A DNA stretch of 6,181 bases from an uncultured Rhodovulum sp. (lineage in GTDB: Bacteria; Pseudomonadota; Alphaproteobacteria; Rhodobacterales; Rhodobacteraceae): positions 1-6,181 of the forward strand of contig CAMIMK010000190.1 of assembly GCA_946221765.1 (NCBI GenBank), written 5' to 3'. Under the pieces are notes generated by a model. It saw nothing but the letters and a program-made list of their open reading frames with translations. It did not search any database and was not told the DNA's origin. How positions within the stretch are numbered: the stretch's first letter is position 1; every line of letters starts with the position of its first letter. Below, piece by piece: positions 5,660-6,181 of this stretch. The translations under genes and the position numbers were made by a program.

Positions 5660-6181
5660 ATGCGCGTCCTCATCATCGCAGACGACCTGACAGGGGCGCT
5701 CGACAGCGCGGTGACACTCACCGGCGCCGGCCTGCGCTGCGTCGTGGCGCGACGGCCGGCGGACGTGGCCGCCGCGCTGGCCGAGGAACCGGACGTCCTC
5801 AGCATCAGCACCGCCTCGCGCGAGGGGAGCGCCGCCGAGGCCCGGGCCGCCGTCGCCGCCGCACTCGACGGCGTGGGCGACCTGCCCGAAATCCTGTTCA
5901 AGAAGGTCGACTCCCGGCTGAAGGGCCATGTCGCCGCCGAGGCCGCCACCGTCGCCCGACAGTCCGGCCACCGCAGCGCGCTCATCGCACCGGCGATCCC
6001 GGCCCAGGGCCGGACCGTGGCGGGCGGCCATCTGGCCGGCGCCGGCGTGGCCACCCCGATCGATGTCGCAGCCGCCATGGCGGGCAGCGGGCTCCAGCTT
6101 GAGATCCCCGACACCCGCGACGCCGCCGACCTCGACCGGGCGCTGGCCGGCGCGCTCGCAGGACCACCGCCGCTCCTCGTC
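5660..6181 (+). CDS. Four-carbon acid sugar kinase (DUF1537 family), N-terminal part, cut by window edge
   Basis: The frame runs open from an ATG at 5660 to the right edge, giving 174 residues of a family usually about 400 long. It begins at once with the family's N-terminal motif, MRVLIIADDLTGALDSA, whose ADDLTGALD spans residues 7-15. KKVDSRLKGH follows at 81-90 and APAIPAQGR at 110-118, matching the N-terminal substrate-binding domain. The C-terminal ATP-binding domain lies outside the window. These kinases phosphorylate four-carbon sugar acids such as D-threonate, D-erythronate or 3-oxo-tetronates, using ATP, in the cytoplasm. The divergent neighbour, a PdxA2-type dehydrogenase, would use the 4-phosphate product and yield dihydroxyacetone phosphate. 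The ribosome site is weak (GGGA six bases upstream), but the motif at the very N terminus supports this start. The exact substrate cannot be told without the rest of the gene and its neighbours. Confidence 0.93.
   Translation, partial: MRVLIIADDLTGALDSAVTLTGAGLRCVVARRPADVAAALAEEPDVLSISTASREGSAAEARAAVAAALDGVGDLPEILFKKVDSRLKGHVAAEAATVARQSGHRSALIAPAIPAQGRTVAGGHLAGAGVATPIDVAAAMAGSGLQLEIPDTRDAADLDRALAGALAGPPPLLV

Noticed and set aside
5533..6114. Minus-strand frame of 193 codons opposite the acid-sugar kinase
   Set aside because: Most of it is an Ala/Ser-rich mirror of the kinase; only its tail in the AT-rich spacer looks different, and that is reported separately as a possible short upstream frame.

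Overview
The window is very GC-rich (roughly 70% or more in the coding parts I sampled by eye) and densely packed with genes, with GC-rich third codon positions. The proteins look like those of a free-living alphaproteobacterium, perhaps a Rhodobacterales or related group. That placement is inference from composition and protein style; no rRNA or tRNA is present to fix it. It holds five real genes, two of them cut by the window edges. No insertion sequence, CRISPR array, tRNA or rRNA was seen.

Left part (1-4298), all transcribed on the minus strand, in the order glycosyltransferase, acyltransferase, polyketide synthase. A GT4-type glycosyltransferase (4298-2958) is followed after 44 bases by a membrane acyltransferase of the acyltransferase-3 family (2913-1969). 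After a 240-base GC-rich gap comes the start of a modular type I polyketide synthase (1728 to beyond base 1), with a complete ketosynthase domain and the first residues of an acyltransferase domain. The set suggests production of a polyketide or long acyl chain that is glycosylated and acylated, or a polyketide cluster beside surface-glycan genes. The product cannot be named from this window.

Right part (4477-6181): a divergent sugar-acid catabolism module. On the minus strand lies a PdxA2-type dehydrogenase (5472-4477). On the plus strand lies the N-terminal part of a four-carbon acid sugar kinase (DUF1537 family, 5660 to beyond 6181). In described systems the kinase phosphorylates a four-carbon sugar acid such as D-threonate, and PdxA2 oxidises and decarboxylates the phosphate to dihydroxyacetone phosphate. 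The 187 bases between them are conspicuously AT-rich (41% GC over 5541-5640) and hold short repeats and a hairpin, as expected of a shared regulatory region.

The two parts meet in a 178-base gap (4299-4476) that separates a catabolic gene from a biosynthetic group; both run leftward. I did not find a convincingly new system. The points most worth a second look are the polyketide-glycosyltransferase-acyltransferase group, the PdxA2/kinase pair, and the repeat-bearing intergenic regions.
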